A stretch of 64,000 nt of DNA from Pseudomonas sp. CFBP13508 (GTDB lineage: Bacteria; Pseudomonadota; Gammaproteobacteria; Pseudomonadales; Pseudomonadaceae), in assembly GCF_005233515.1 (NCBI RefSeq), contig NZ_QFZZ01000001.1, forward strand, positions 835,320-899,319, read 5' to 3'. Shown here in pieces: positions 35,059 through 43,902 of this stretch. The position numbers and the translations under genes are program-made. Below the pieces are notes generated by a model, which was given only the letters and a program-made list of their open reading frames with translations, was not told the origin of the DNA and did no database searches. Position 1 is the stretch's first letter; every line of letters begins with the position of its first letter.

Positions 35059-36072
35059 TTACGCCGGCACGCCGCAAGCAGCGGCGCGCTCGGCGACATG
35101 GCGCAGGCTGTCGAAGTTGATGTTGGCCCCGGAGTCGATGGCGACGAATGTCTGATCGCGAACCCCACTGCGCGCCACGTACTGCTTGATCCCCGCCACG
35201 GCCAGCGCCCCCGACGGTTCAGTGATCGAACGGGTATCGTCGTAGATATTCTTGATCGCTGCGCAGAGCTCGTCATTGCTGACCGTAATCACCTCATCAA
35301 CACAGAAGCGGCAAACCTCGAAGCCATACGCGCCGATCTGCGCCACCGCCACGCCATCGGCGAAAGTGCCCACGCTGGGAAGAATCACCCGCTCGTCCGC
35401 GCTCAGGGCCGCTTGCAGGCAGGCCGAATGTTCGGATTCGACGCCAATGATCCGCACCTCCGGGCGCAGGTATTTGACGTAGGCCGCGATACCGGCGATC
35501 AAGCCTCCGCCGCCGACCGGGATAAAGATCGCATCCAGCGCGCCTTGATGCTGGCGCAGTATTTCCATCGCCACGGTGCCTTGTCCGGCGATCACGTCAG
35601 GATCATCGAACGGTGAAACGAACGTGCGTCCGCTCTGCTCGGCCAAATGCAACGCGTGGGCCAGAGCAAACGGGAAACTCTCGCCATGCAGCAGTGCTTC
35701 GGCACCGCGACTGCGCACGCCGAGAACTTTGAGCTCAGGGGTGGTAGACGGCATGACGATCGTCGCGCAGATGCCCAACTCCCGTGCCGCCAGCGCTACA
35801 CCCTGCGCGTGATTACCCGCCGACGCAGTGATCACTCCCCGCGCTCGCTGCTCATCGCTCAGTTGCACGAGTTTGTTGTAAGCACCACGGATCTTGAAAG
35901 AGAACGTCGGTTGCAGATCTTCGCGCTTGAGCAGGACCCGATTGCCCAGTGCTTGCGACAATGCCGGCGCAGGCTGCAACGGCGTGCGCACCGCAATGTC
36001 GTAAACCGGCGCGGCCAGAATCTTCTTTACGTAGTGCTCAAGCAGGGCTTGCTGGTCGGGGCTGTGCGGCAT
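35059..36072 (-). CDS. threonine dehydratase, short form without the regulatory domain
   Basis: A 337-residue fold-type II PLP enzyme. The Schiff-base lysine is K60 in PTFSFKIRGAY; the phosphate-binding glycine loop is PVGGGGLIAG, and SAGNHAQGVA binds substrate. Sequence style is that of biosynthetic IlvA, which converts threonine to 2-oxobutanoate for isoleucine, but the C-terminal ACT-like regulatory domain (about 170 residues) that gives isoleucine feedback is missing. The start is ATG 36072 with AGGAG upstream. Upstream lies an attenuator-like leader with isoleucine codons, suggesting that expression replaces allosteric control. A catabolic or detoxifying role is possible. Confidence 0.88.
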   Translation of the reverse strand: MPHSPDQQALLEHYVKKILAAPVYDIAVRTPLQPAPALSQALGNRVLLKREDLQPTFSFKIRGAYNKLVQLSDEQRARGVITASAGNHAQGVALAARELGICATIVMPSTTPELKVLGVRSRGAEALLHGESFPFALAHALHLAEQSGRTFVSPFDDPDVIAGQGTVAMEILRQHQGALDAIFIPVGGGGLIAGIAAYVKYLRPEVRIIGVESEHSACLQAALSADERVILPSVGTFADGVAVAQIGAYGFEVCRFCVDEVITVSNDELCAAIKNIYDDTRSITEPSGALAVAGIKQYVARSGVRDQTFVAIDSGANINFDSLRHVAERAAACGVPA

Positions 36073-36114
36073 GGTCGTCTCCTGACATTTTTCAGAACCC
36101 CGGAGACAGAAAGT

Positions 36115-36138
36115 AAAAACCCGCCTCTGGGGCGGGTT
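36115..36138 (-). terminator. attenuator terminator upstream of the threonine dehydratase gene
   Basis: On the minus strand AACCCGCC (36138-36131) and GGCGGGTT (36125-36118) form a perfect 8-bp hairpin with a 5-base loop followed by five T residues. It lies between the leader peptide stop and the structural gene, 43 bases before the ATG. Its 5' arm can alternatively pair with GGCGGG at 36166-36161 in the leader's last codons. Confidence 0.8.
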
Positions 36139-36156
36139 GGGTGCTGCAGTCGTGAG

Positions 36157-36222
36157 CTAGCCCGCCAAATGAGGAATGGCGGTAATAATGCTTGGCTGGC
36201 AGCGCGATACGGTGAAAGTCAT
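36157..36222 (-). CDS. leader peptide of the threonine dehydratase attenuator
   Basis: A 21-codon frame from ATG 36222 to TAG 36159-36157. It encodes tandem isoleucines (codons 12-13, ATT ATT), threonine 14 and isoleucine 16 within SIITAIPHLAG. CCGCC at 36182-36178 immediately follows the Ile pair and can pair with GGCGG (36166-36162). That segment can instead pair with CCCGCC (36136-36131), the 5' arm of the terminator. A ribosome stalled at Ile-Ile would cover the first segment and free the second to block termination. No clear ribosome site precedes the ATG. Confidence 0.65.
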   Translation of the reverse strand: MTFTVSRCQPSIITAIPHLAG

Positions 36223-36231
36223 GGACTGGAA

Positions 36232-36259
36232 ATTAGCCTGCCGGCGGATGACAAGTCAA
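36232..36259 (-). promoter_or_regulatory. sigma-70-like promoter for the attenuated transcript
   Basis: On the minus strand TTGACT (36259-36254) and GCTAAT (36237-36232) are spaced by 16 bases, 5/6 and 4/6 matches to consensus. Transcription would begin around 36225, only a few bases before the leader ATG at 36222, so the leader peptide would be translated from a nearly leaderless message. Start site and use are predictions. Confidence 0.5.
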
Positions 36260-36357
36260 TGGCCGCTGCAGAACTTTGAATCTTGCACAGAACGGAACAG
36301 TCACTGCAAAGGAGAACAACAACTTCCGTTCCAAGCCGATGAAAGTGGAGATTGACC

Positions 36358-36525
36358 ATGAACATTCGCCAAGTGCTGTTCGCCGTCCCGCTGCTGGTCG
36401 CCGCCCTGTCCAGCCCTGCTGTTTTCGCTGTAGATGAAAGCGACGCCGTCAAGAAACCCGAATGCCCGAAAGGCCAAGTCTGGGACAGCAAAACCCAGCA
36501 ATGCTTGTTGCAGACCAGCGGCTGA
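36358..36525 (+). CDS. small exported two-cysteine protein
   Basis: A 55-codon gene. ATG 36358 has GGAG seven bases upstream. A signal peptide (VLFAVPLLVAALSSPAVFA, residues 6-24) leaves a mature peptide of about 31 residues with the pattern ECPKGQVWDSKTQQC, reminiscent of the Cys-x-GxVWD-x-Cys motif of small secreted proteins of pseudomonads. The two cysteines could form one disulfide. The function is unknown. It lies divergent from the threonine dehydratase leader and 50 bases before nicotinamidase. Confidence 0.75.
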   Translation: MNIRQVLFAVPLLVAALSSPAVFAVDESDAVKKPECPKGQVWDSKTQQCLLQTSG

Positions 36526-36575
36526 ACACAGCCCTGCTAAACTGGCAGAGGTTTTATTCCAAGGAGGATCGCCCT

Positions 36576-37202
36576 TTGCCAATTTCATCTCGCACTGCCT
36601 TGCTGGTCATCGATGTTCAGAACGACTTCATTCCCGGCGGCCAGTTACCGGTGCCTGAAGGTGACCGGATTGTGCCGCTGATCAACCGGCTCGCGCGTCA
36701 GTTCAGGCAAGTCGTTATTGCTCAGGACTGGCATCCCAGCGGGCATGTTTCGTTCGCATCCAGCCATCCGGGCCGGCAGCCCCACGACGTCATCGAGTTA
36801 CCGTACGGCGCACAAACGTTGTGGCCGGATCATTGTGTGCAAGCCAGTGCCGGCGCCGCATTCCACCCGGAACTGGATTTGCCACACGCGCAATTGGTCA
36901 TCCGCAAAGGCTGCAATCCCGACATCGACAGCTACTCGGCCTTTCTTGAAGCGGACCGACGCACCACTACGGGTCTTGCGGGTTATCTTAAAGAACGCGG
37001 CATCGACACCGTGTACATGGTCGGCCTGGCCTTGGATTTTTGTGTGATGTTTTCGGCGCTGGATGCGCGCGCGGCAGGCTTCAATGCCTTCGTAGTGATG
37101 GATGCTTGCCGGGCGATTGATCTGGACGGTTCGCTGGCAGCCGCGACTGCCCGGATGCAAGAGGCCGGCGTCGGCCTGATTCAGTCATCCGATATCCGTT
37201 AG
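36576..37202 (+). CDS. pncA: nicotinamidase
   Basis: A 208-residue cysteine hydrolase that deamidates nicotinamide to nicotinate for NAD salvage. The triad is D13 in LLVIDVQNDF, K111 in VIRKG and C156 in LALDFCV; the metal site is DWHPSGHVSF. The start is TTG 36576, eight bases after a perfect AAGGAGG (36561-36567). The open frame continues 38 codons upstream through the small exported gene and is not used. It converges with the sensor kinase gene, with five bases between the stops. Confidence 0.93.
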   Translation: MPISSRTALLVIDVQNDFIPGGQLPVPEGDRIVPLINRLARQFRQVVIAQDWHPSGHVSFASSHPGRQPHDVIELPYGAQTLWPDHCVQASAGAAFHPELDLPHAQLVIRKGCNPDIDSYSAFLEADRRTTTGLAGYLKERGIDTVYMVGLALDFCVMFSALDARAAGFNAFVVMDACRAIDLDGSLAAATARMQEAGVGLIQSSDIR

Positions 37203-37207
37203 ACGTG

Positions 37208-38509
37208 TCAGGCGGTCGCAGGCAGCCATAATCTGAACCGCGCACCACCCAATGGCGAATCCTCAACTGTCAAAGTGCCGCCCTGCGCTTCCAGTGCGCG
37301 GCGGCTGATCGCCAGACCGAGGCCGAACCCACCCGTCGCGCGATCACGGCTGCGGTCGAGCCGGTAGAACGGTTCGAAAACCCGCTCGCGCTCATCGTCG
37401 GGAATGCCGATGCCATCATCATCGACCCAGATCTCACACCCGCCGGCAATGACTTGTACGCCAATCTGAATGCGCTTTTCGCAATAGCGCATGGCATTGC
37501 GCAACAGGTTCTGGATAGCCCGGGCGGTCAGACGCGGATCCAGCGCAAAGCGTTCGAGCTGACCGTGCAACAGAACATCAATGACGATCTCCGGCGATTC
37601 CAGTTCTTCGTCGACACTACCGAGAATGCTGTCGATGAACTCGTCCAGCGACACCTCGATGCGCTCGGGCGATTGCGCGGGATTCTGCAAGCGGCTGTAG
37701 GAAAGCAACTCCAGCACCAGTTCATCCAGTTCACGAATATGCGCGACCAGGCTCTGCAAGCGCTCGCGACTGGCGGCTGGCAAGTCTTCGGACAACGCCA
37801 AGGCCAGGCCGAAATCCAGACGCGTCAACGGCGTACGCAGTTCATGGGAAACATCGTTAAGCAGGTCGCGCTGCTGGTTGAGCAGGTTCTCGATATCGCC
37901 GGCCATGGTGTCGAACACGTTGGCGAGGCTGCCGATGTTCGAACTCGGGGCGATTCTGGTTCGCTCGCTCAAGTGGCCTTTGCCGAAGCGTTCGGCGGTG
38001 CCTTTCAGACGCTCCAGATCGCGCCAGTGTGGGCGCAGCCAAAGCAATAGACAACCGAGCAACATGGCGCCGATCAGGACGTTGATGCTCCAGTACAACA
38101 GATCGACGTCGACCGGATCCGGCGGCACGACCATGCGCACGGCCATTTCCGCATTCAACGGAGTGACCGCCAAGGTGCGCCAGCCCCAGTCGCCGATGCG
38201 TACGACGTTCTCACCACGGTGCAGTCGCTCCTGCTCAATGGGCGTGAACACTGGGTCGTCGATTGGCGTCAGGACGATGTGCAGGGGCTGGAATTCCTTG
38301 TCCATCGCCGCAGCAATCGCCGGCCACTGCTCTTGCGGCGCAGCATGAAACTGCTTGGTGATCAGCGATTGCAGACCTCGGGAAAAGTCCAGGTTGTAGG
38401 TGACGAAGCGATCCCGGAAGGCCATGACCACCAGATCAGGCACCAGATAGATCGCTGCGCTATAGGAGACGATCGTCACCAGATACAGGCGAAACAGGAT
38501 ACGAAACAT
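37208..38509 (-). CDS. RstB-like sensor histidine kinase
   Basis: A 433-residue inner-membrane kinase. The first membrane segment is ILFRLYLVTIVSYSAAIYLV and the second about LIGAMLLGCLLLWL, with a periplasmic domain of about 140 residues between them. HAMP, phospho-acceptor H in LLNDVSHELRTPLTRLDF, N box (NLLRNAMRYC), G1 (VDDDGIGIPDD) and G2 (GGFGLGLAI) follow in order. The protein resembles RstB. It forms an operon with the OmpR-type regulator gene upstream (4 bases between). The start is ATG 38509; the open frame beyond it reads into the regulator gene. The signal is unknown. Confidence 0.9.
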   Translation of the reverse strand: MFRILFRLYLVTIVSYSAAIYLVPDLVVMAFRDRFVTYNLDFSRGLQSLITKQFHAAPQEQWPAIAAAMDKEFQPLHIVLTPIDDPVFTPIEQERLHRGENVVRIGDWGWRTLAVTPLNAEMAVRMVVPPDPVDVDLLYWSINVLIGAMLLGCLLLWLRPHWRDLERLKGTAERFGKGHLSERTRIAPSSNIGSLANVFDTMAGDIENLLNQQRDLLNDVSHELRTPLTRLDFGLALALSEDLPAASRERLQSLVAHIRELDELVLELLSYSRLQNPAQSPERIEVSLDEFIDSILGSVDEELESPEIVIDVLLHGQLERFALDPRLTARAIQNLLRNAMRYCEKRIQIGVQVIAGGCEIWVDDDGIGIPDDERERVFEPFYRLDRSRDRATGGFGLGLAISRRALEAQGGTLTVEDSPLGGARFRLWLPATA

Positions 38510-38513
38510 CAGC

Positions 38514-39215
38514 TCAGCATTCCCATTCGGAGCGGCTGAACAGATAGCCCTTGCCCCACACGGTCTTGATCTTGCGCGCCTCGCCGGCGTGATCATCGAA
38601 TTTGCGCCGCAGCTTGGAAATCGCCACATCCACCGAGCGATCGGTGCCATTGAATTCAATACCGCGCAGCCGCTGAAGGATCTGATCGCGACTCAGCACT
38701 TCGCCGGCGTGCCGGGCCAGCACCACCAGCAAATTGTATTCGCCGCTGGACAGCTCAACCGCTTGATCACGCCAGGTCACGGTGCGCTCGGACAGGTCAA
38801 TGCACAGATTGCCCATGACGATCCGATCATTTACCGCCAAAGGCTCGCCGAGGCTGCTGCGCCGCAACAAGGTACGCACCCGCGCCAGCAGCACTCGTGG
38901 CTCGCAGGGTTTGGTGACGTAGTCGTCAGCGCCCATTTCCAGGCCCAGCACCTGATCATGACTGTCATCGCGGGCCGTGAGCATGAGGATCGGCAGTGTC
39001 GCCGAATCGGCCCGCAGCAAGCGGCACACCTGCAAGCCGTCGAGGCCCGGCAGCATGAGGTCGAGGATCACCAGATCCGGCGGACTGATCCGCGCCCGTT
39101 CGCGCACATGGTCGCCACGGCCGATGACGCTGACGGAATAACCGTTGCGCTCCAGGTAGCTGGAAATCAGTTCGGCGAGGGCGGTGTCGTCTTCGACCAG
39201 GAGGATATTGGGCAT
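38514..39215 (-). CDS. RstA-like OmpR-family response regulator
   Basis: A 233-residue regulator: receiver with ILLVEDDTALAEL, acceptor in LVILDLMLPGLDG and lysine in VTKPCEP, then a winged-helix DNA-binding domain (VELSSGEYNLLVVLARHAGEV, RSVDVAISKLRRKF, KTVWGKGYLF). It is the first gene of the kinase operon and is divergent from an RND efflux adaptor gene, which it may control; that is inferred from position. A single REP copy lies in the divergent gap. Confidence 0.92.
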   Translation of the reverse strand: MPNILLVEDDTALAELISSYLERNGYSVSVIGRGDHVRERARISPPDLVILDLMLPGLDGLQVCRLLRADSATLPILMLTARDDSHDQVLGLEMGADDYVTKPCEPRVLLARVRTLLRRSSLGEPLAVNDRIVMGNLCIDLSERTVTWRDQAVELSSGEYNLLVVLARHAGEVLSRDQILQRLRGIEFNGTDRSVDVAISKLRRKFDDHAGEARKIKTVWGKGYLFSRSEWEC

Positions 39216-39284
39216 GGGGTGTTCCAGAAAATGCTGGGGCGACAGTCAGGACTCATTCGCTCGCACATTGAAATGCGATCTCCT

Positions 39285-39307
39285 GTGGGAGCGAGCCTGC
39301 TCGCGAA
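39285..39307. repeat. single REP copy
   Basis: One copy with the full core (GTGGGAGCGAGCCTGCTCGC) lies in the 253-base gap between the regulator and the efflux adaptor, without an inverted partner nearby. Confidence 0.85.
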
Positions 39308-39468
39308 AGCGATCGAACTGTCGCAATAAATTTCAAGGTTTGCAGGATATACGCCCTCGCGCACCACCGAGCAAAACCCTTACACAATTTCACACAGCAA
39401 CTACAAAGCTTCACCGCTAACCTCCCCGTCTGGCCGTAGGATGCGGCCTTCAATATTGGGGGTTGTAC

Positions 39469-40626
39469 ATGTCTGGAAAACTGCTGGCCGGGCTCGGCCT
39501 GATCGCATTGGCGCTGACGCTGAGCGCTTGTGATTCGTCATCGAACGCCGAAGAGCAGACGCCGCCGGCCACGGTGCGCATCGAGACCATCAAAACCCAG
39601 CCATTGTCGATCACCAGCGAACTGAGCGGCCGCATCGCCGCACCACGGATTGCCGAAGTGCGTGCACGGGTGGCCGGCGTAGTGTTGCAGCGCACCTATC
39701 GCGAAGGCAGCGACGTGAAAAAAGGCGATGTGCTGTTCCGCATCGATCCGGCGCCGTTCAAGGCCGATCTGGACAGTGCCGAAGCAGCGTTGCGCAAAGC
39801 CGAGGCGAACGCCTTTCAGGCGAAACTGCAAGAACAACGCTATGCGCAGTTGATCGATGACAAGGCCATCAGCGGCCAGGATTACGACAACGCCCGCGCC
39901 GCCGCCCGGCAAACGGCAGCTGATGTTGCCGCCAGCAAGGCAGCACTTGAACGAGCGAAACTCAACCTCGGTTATGCCACCGTCACCGCGCCGATTTCCG
40001 GGCGTATCGGTCGCGCGCTGGTCACCGAGGGTGCGCTGGTCGGACAGAACGAAACCACGCCACTGGCACTGATCCAGCAGCTCAACCCGATCCATGCCGA
40101 CCTGACCCAGTCGACCCGCGAGCTCAATGAATTGCGTCGCGCATTTCGCTCCGGGCAGTTGCAGGAAGTCGGTCAGGATCAGGTCAAGGCCACGCTGATT
40201 CAGGATGACGGCAGCCTGTATCCATTTCCCGGCAAGCTGCTGTTCAGCGACATCACCGTTGATCCAGGCACTGGCCAGATCATCCTGCGCAGTGAATTCC
40301 CCAATCCGGATCTCGACCTGCTGCCGGGCAGTTTCATCCGCGTACGCCTTGAGCAGGCAACCATCCAGAACGGCATCACCGTGCCGCAACGCGCGGTGCA
40401 GCGTGACAGTGCCGGCATTGCCCAAGTGCTGACCGTCGATGAGCAGATGCGCGTGGCGCAGCAACCGGTGCAACTGGGTGCGGTGCAGAACAATCGGTGG
40501 ATCGTCACCGGTGGCCTGAAGCCCGGCGACCGCATTGTCATCGAAGGCCTGCAACACGCCCGTCCCGGGGAAAAGGTACAGATCGACGAAACCCCTCTTC
40601 CACTTGTCCAGACCACTGGCCAGTAA
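39469..40626 (+). CDS. RND efflux periplasmic adaptor lipoprotein
   Basis: A 385-residue membrane fusion protein of the AcrA/MexA class. The lipobox is LTLSAC, so it is anchored to the inner membrane by lipid. The first lipoyl half is EVRARVAGVVLQRTYREGSDVKKGD, then an alpha-hairpin (AEAALRKAEANAFQAKLQEQRYAQL), the second lipoyl half (GYATVTAPISGRIGRALVTEGALV) and a beta-barrel domain. The start is ATG 39469 with GGGGG upstream. It bridges the transporter encoded next to an outer-membrane channel that is not encoded here. Confidence 0.92.
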   Translation: MSGKLLAGLGLIALALTLSACDSSSNAEEQTPPATVRIETIKTQPLSITSELSGRIAAPRIAEVRARVAGVVLQRTYREGSDVKKGDVLFRIDPAPFKADLDSAEAALRKAEANAFQAKLQEQRYAQLIDDKAISGQDYDNARAAARQTAADVAASKAALERAKLNLGYATVTAPISGRIGRALVTEGALVGQNETTPLALIQQLNPIHADLTQSTRELNELRRAFRSGQLQEVGQDQVKATLIQDDGSLYPFPGKLLFSDITVDPGTGQIILRSEFPNPDLDLLPGSFIRVRLEQATIQNGITVPQRAVQRDSAGIAQVLTVDEQMRVAQQPVQLGAVQNNRWIVTGGLKPGDRIVIEGLQHARPGEKVQIDETPLPLVQTTGQ

Positions 40627-40641
40627 GCAGGACGCTTCTAT

Positions 40642-43600
40642 ATGCCGCAGTTCTTTATTGACCGCCCCGTGTTTGCCTGGGTGGTCGCCCTGTTCATCCT
40701 GTTGGCCGGAGCGCTGGCCATTCCGCAGTTGCCGGTCGCGCAGTACCCGGACGTCGCACCGCCGCAGATCGAAATCTATGCCGTCTACCCAGGCGCCTCG
40801 GCGCAGACCGTCGATGAAAGCGTGGTCAGCCTGATCGAGGAGGAACTCAACGGCGCCGATCACCTGCTCTACTTCGAATCGCAGAGCAGCCTGGGCAGCG
40901 CGACGATCAAGGCAACTTTCCAGCCGGGCACCAACCCCGAGCTGGCGCAGGTCGATGTACAAAACCGCCTGAAGGTGGTCGAGTCGCGCCTGCCGCAAGC
41001 GGTCAATCAGCAGGGTTTGCAGGTGGAGAAGGTCTCTTCCGGTTTCCTCTTGCTGATTACCCTGACCTCCAGCGACGGTAAGCTCGATGACGTGGCGCTC
41101 AGCGATTATCTGGCGCGCAACGTGATGAACGAGATCAAGCGCCTGGACGGTGTCGGTAAGGCTCAGTTGTATGGTGCCGAGCGGGCCATGCGCATCTGGA
41201 TCGATCCGCAGAAGCTCATCGCGTTCAACCTGACGCCGGCCGATGTCAACGAAGCCATTGTTGCGCAAAACGCCCAGGTTTCAGCAGGTAGCATCGGTGA
41301 TCTGCCGTCACCTTCGACGCAGGAAATCACCGCGACGATTCTGGTCAAGGGCCAGTTGTCGACGCCGCAGGAATTCGCCGACATCGTGCTCAAGGCCAAT
41401 CGCGATGGCTCCACGGTGCGCATCGGTGATGTAGCGCGAGTGGAGATCGGCAGTCAGGAATATCAATTCGGCACGCGCCTCAACGGCAAGCCGTCCACCG
41501 CCGTCGGCGTGCAGCTCTCTCCGGGTGCCAACGCGCTGAACACCGCGACGCTGGTGCGGGCGAAGATGGATGAACTGGCACGCTACTTCCCGGCCGGCGT
41601 GGAGTACAAGATTCCTTACGACACTTCGCCCTTCGTCAAAGTCTCGATCACCAAAGTGATTTACACCCTAGGCGAAGCGATGCTGCTGGTGTTTGCGGTG
41701 ATGTTCCTGTTCCTGCAGAACGTGCGCTACACGCTGATCCCGACCCTGGTGGTGCCAGTGGCGCTGATGGGCACGTTCGCGACCATGCTCGCGCTGGGCT
41801 TCTCGATCAACGTGCTGACCATGTTCGGCATGGTGCTGGCCATCGGCATTCTGGTGGATGACGCCATCGTCGTGGTAGAGAACGTCGAGAGGATCATGGC
41901 CACCGAGGGCCTGTCGCCCAAGGAAGCCACGCGCAAGGCGATGACGCAGATCACTGGGGCGATCATCGGCATAACGCTGGTGTTGGTCGCGGTGTTTATT
42001 CCGATGGCGTTCATGCAGGGCTCGGTCGGCGTGATCTACCAACAGTTCTCGCTGTCCATGGCCACGTCGATTCTGTTCTCGGCGTTTCTCGCCCTGACGT
42101 TGACGCCGGCGTTGTGCGCAACATTGCTCAAGCCTGTCGCCAAGGGTGAGCATCACGAGAAGTCCGGATTTTTCGGCTGGTTCAATCGTCGCTTTGAACA
42201 ACTGACCGACCGCTATCAGGGTTGGGTCGGCTACGCGCTCAAGCGCACTGGTCGCTATCTGTTGATCTACGTCGTGCTGCTGATTGGGCTCGGGTTTTGT
42301 TTTGCGCGCCTGCCCTCCTCGTTTCTGCCCACAGAAGATCAGGGTTACACCATTACCGATATCCAGCTGCCACCAGGCGCAACGAAGAACCGTACCGTAC
42401 AAGTAGCCGAACAGCTCGAAGCGCACAACGCCGGTGAGCCGGGAATCAGTGACAGCGTAGTGATCCTGGGTTTCAGTTTCTCCGGTAGCGGGCAGAATGC
42501 GGCGCTGGCGTTTTCGACGCTCAAGGATTGGTCGGAACGTGGCAGTGACGATGCCGCCAGCTCGATCGCTGACCGCGCGAACGCTGCTCTGAGCCAGATC
42601 AAGGACGCAATGGCGTTCTCGGTACTGCCGCCGCCAGTGGACGGTCTCGGCACATCGAGCGGTTTCGAGTTCCGCTTGCAGGATCGCGCTGGCCTGGGCC
42701 ATGCGACATTGATGCAAGCGCGAACGGAACTGCTCGCCGCCGCCGAGAAAAGTCCGGTATTGATGAACGTCCGTGAAAGCGCGCTGGCGGAAGCGCCGCA
42801 AGTGCAATTGATCGTCGACCGCAGGCAAGCGAATGCCTTAGGCGTTTCGTTCGCCGATATCGGCAACGTACTGTCCACTGCGGTTGGTTCCAGCTACATC
42901 AACGACTTCCCGAATCAGGGGCGCATGCAGCGCGTGGTCGTGCAAGCTGAAGGTGATCAGCGCAGTCAGGTGGACGACTTGCTGAAAATGCACGTGCGCA
43001 ACAACGCCGGAAACATGGTGCCGCTGTCGGCATTTGTCCAGGCCAACTGGATTCAAGGCCCGGCGCAGTTGACCCGGTACAACGGCTATCCAGCGATTGC
43101 CATCTCTGGCGAACCGTCGGCGGGGCACAGCACCGGCGAAGCGATGGCGGAAATCGAACGACTGGTAGCGCTGGGGCCGAAAGGTCTGGGCCAGGAATGG
43201 ACCGGTCTGTCGTTGCAGGAACGCCTGTCAGGCAATCAGGCGCCGATGTTGCTCGGTTTGTCGCTACTGGTGGTGTTCCTGTGTCTGGCGGCGCTGTATG
43301 AGAGCTGGTCGATTCCGACGTCGGTGCTGCTCGTTGTCCCGCTGGGTGTGCTCGGCGCGGTGCTGGCGGTGACAATGCGCGGGATGCCTAACGACGTGTT
43401 CTTCAAGGTTGGACTGATCACCATCATTGGTCTGTCGGCGAAGAACGCGATCCTGATCATCGAGTTCGCCAAGAGCTTGTATGACGAAGGTCACGATCTG
43501 ATCGATGCGACGTTGCAGGCCGCGCGTTTGCGTCTGCGGCCGATCGTGATGACATCGCTGGCGTTCATTCTTGGAGTGGTGCCGCTCGCGATTGCCACTG

Positions 43601-43740
43601 GCGCAAGCTCGGCGAGTCAGCAAGCGATCGGCACCGGCGTAATTGGCGGGATGATCACTGCCACGCTGGCGGTGATCTTCGTCCCAGTCTTTTTCGTCGT
43701 CGTCATCAAACTCGTACAACGCTTCACCAAACCCCACTGA
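40642..43740 (+). CDS. RND multidrug efflux transporter (HAE1 family)
   Basis: A 1032-residue inner-membrane proton/drug antiporter of the AcrB/MexB type with 12 membrane segments. Landmarks are the N-terminal FFIDRPVFAWVVALFI, the proton-relay pair in membrane helix 4 (GILVDDAIVVVENVER), large periplasmic loops after helices 1 and 7, and the C-terminal repeat of the fold (IGLSAKNAILIIEFAK). Length is normal. It starts 15 bases after the adaptor gene with AGGA upstream. No outer-membrane factor gene follows, so it must borrow a channel such as OprM. Substrates cannot be predicted. Confidence 0.93.
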   Translation: MPQFFIDRPVFAWVVALFILLAGALAIPQLPVAQYPDVAPPQIEIYAVYPGASAQTVDESVVSLIEEELNGADHLLYFESQSSLGSATIKATFQPGTNPELAQVDVQNRLKVVESRLPQAVNQQGLQVEKVSSGFLLLITLTSSDGKLDDVALSDYLARNVMNEIKRLDGVGKAQLYGAERAMRIWIDPQKLIAFNLTPADVNEAIVAQNAQVSAGSIGDLPSPSTQEITATILVKGQLSTPQEFADIVLKANRDGSTVRIGDVARVEIGSQEYQFGTRLNGKPSTAVGVQLSPGANALNTATLVRAKMDELARYFPAGVEYKIPYDTSPFVKVSITKVIYTLGEAMLLVFAVMFLFLQNVRYTLIPTLVVPVALMGTFATMLALGFSINVLTMFGMVLAIGILVDDAIVVVENVERIMATEGLSPKEATRKAMTQITGAIIGITLVLVAVFIPMAFMQGSVGVIYQQFSLSMATSILFSAFLALTLTPALCATLLKPVAKGEHHEKSGFFGWFNRRFEQLTDRYQGWVGYALKRTGRYLLIYVVLLIGLGFCFARLPSSFLPTEDQGYTITDIQLPPGATKNRTVQVAEQLEAHNAGEPGISDSVVILGFSFSGSGQNAALAFSTLKDWSERGSDDAASSIADRANAALSQIKDAMAFSVLPPPVDGLGTSSGFEFRLQDRAGLGHATLMQARTELLAAAEKSPVLMNVRESALAEAPQVQLIVDRRQANALGVSFADIGNVLSTAVGSSYINDFPNQGRMQRVVVQAEGDQRSQVDDLLKMHVRNNAGNMVPLSAFVQANWIQGPAQLTRYNGYPAIAISGEPSAGHSTGEAMAEIERLVALGPKGLGQEWTGLSLQERLSGNQAPMLLGLSLLVVFLCLAALYESWSIPTSVLLVVPLGVLGAVLAVTMRGMPNDVFFKVGLITIIGLSAKNAILIIEFAKSLYDEGHDLIDATLQAARLRLRPIVMTSLAFILGVVPLAIATGASSASQQAIGTGVIGGMITATLAVIFVPVFFVVVIKLVQRFTKPH

Positions 43741-43747
43741 TCCAAAT

Positions 43748-43849
43748 GTAGGAGCTGTCGAGTGCAACGAGGCTGCGATCTTTTGATCTTGAAAAGCTAA
43801 AGTCGAAAGATCGTCCGATCGCGGCCCGAGCCTTCGGCAGCTCTTACAA
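43748..43849. repeat. type-2 palindromic repeat, imperfect
   Basis: The left arm (GTAGGAGCTGTCGAGTGCAA followed by CGAGGCTGCGATCTTTTGA) is the same as in the palindrome at 59662. The right arm (GATCGCGGCCCGAGCCTTCGGCAGC region) has diverged. It lies after the efflux operon. Confidence 0.75.
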
Positions 43850-43902
43850 AAGCCGGATCGCCTGCGCTATGGTGCGCTAACAGTTCACCAACGTGAGTCC
43901 CC

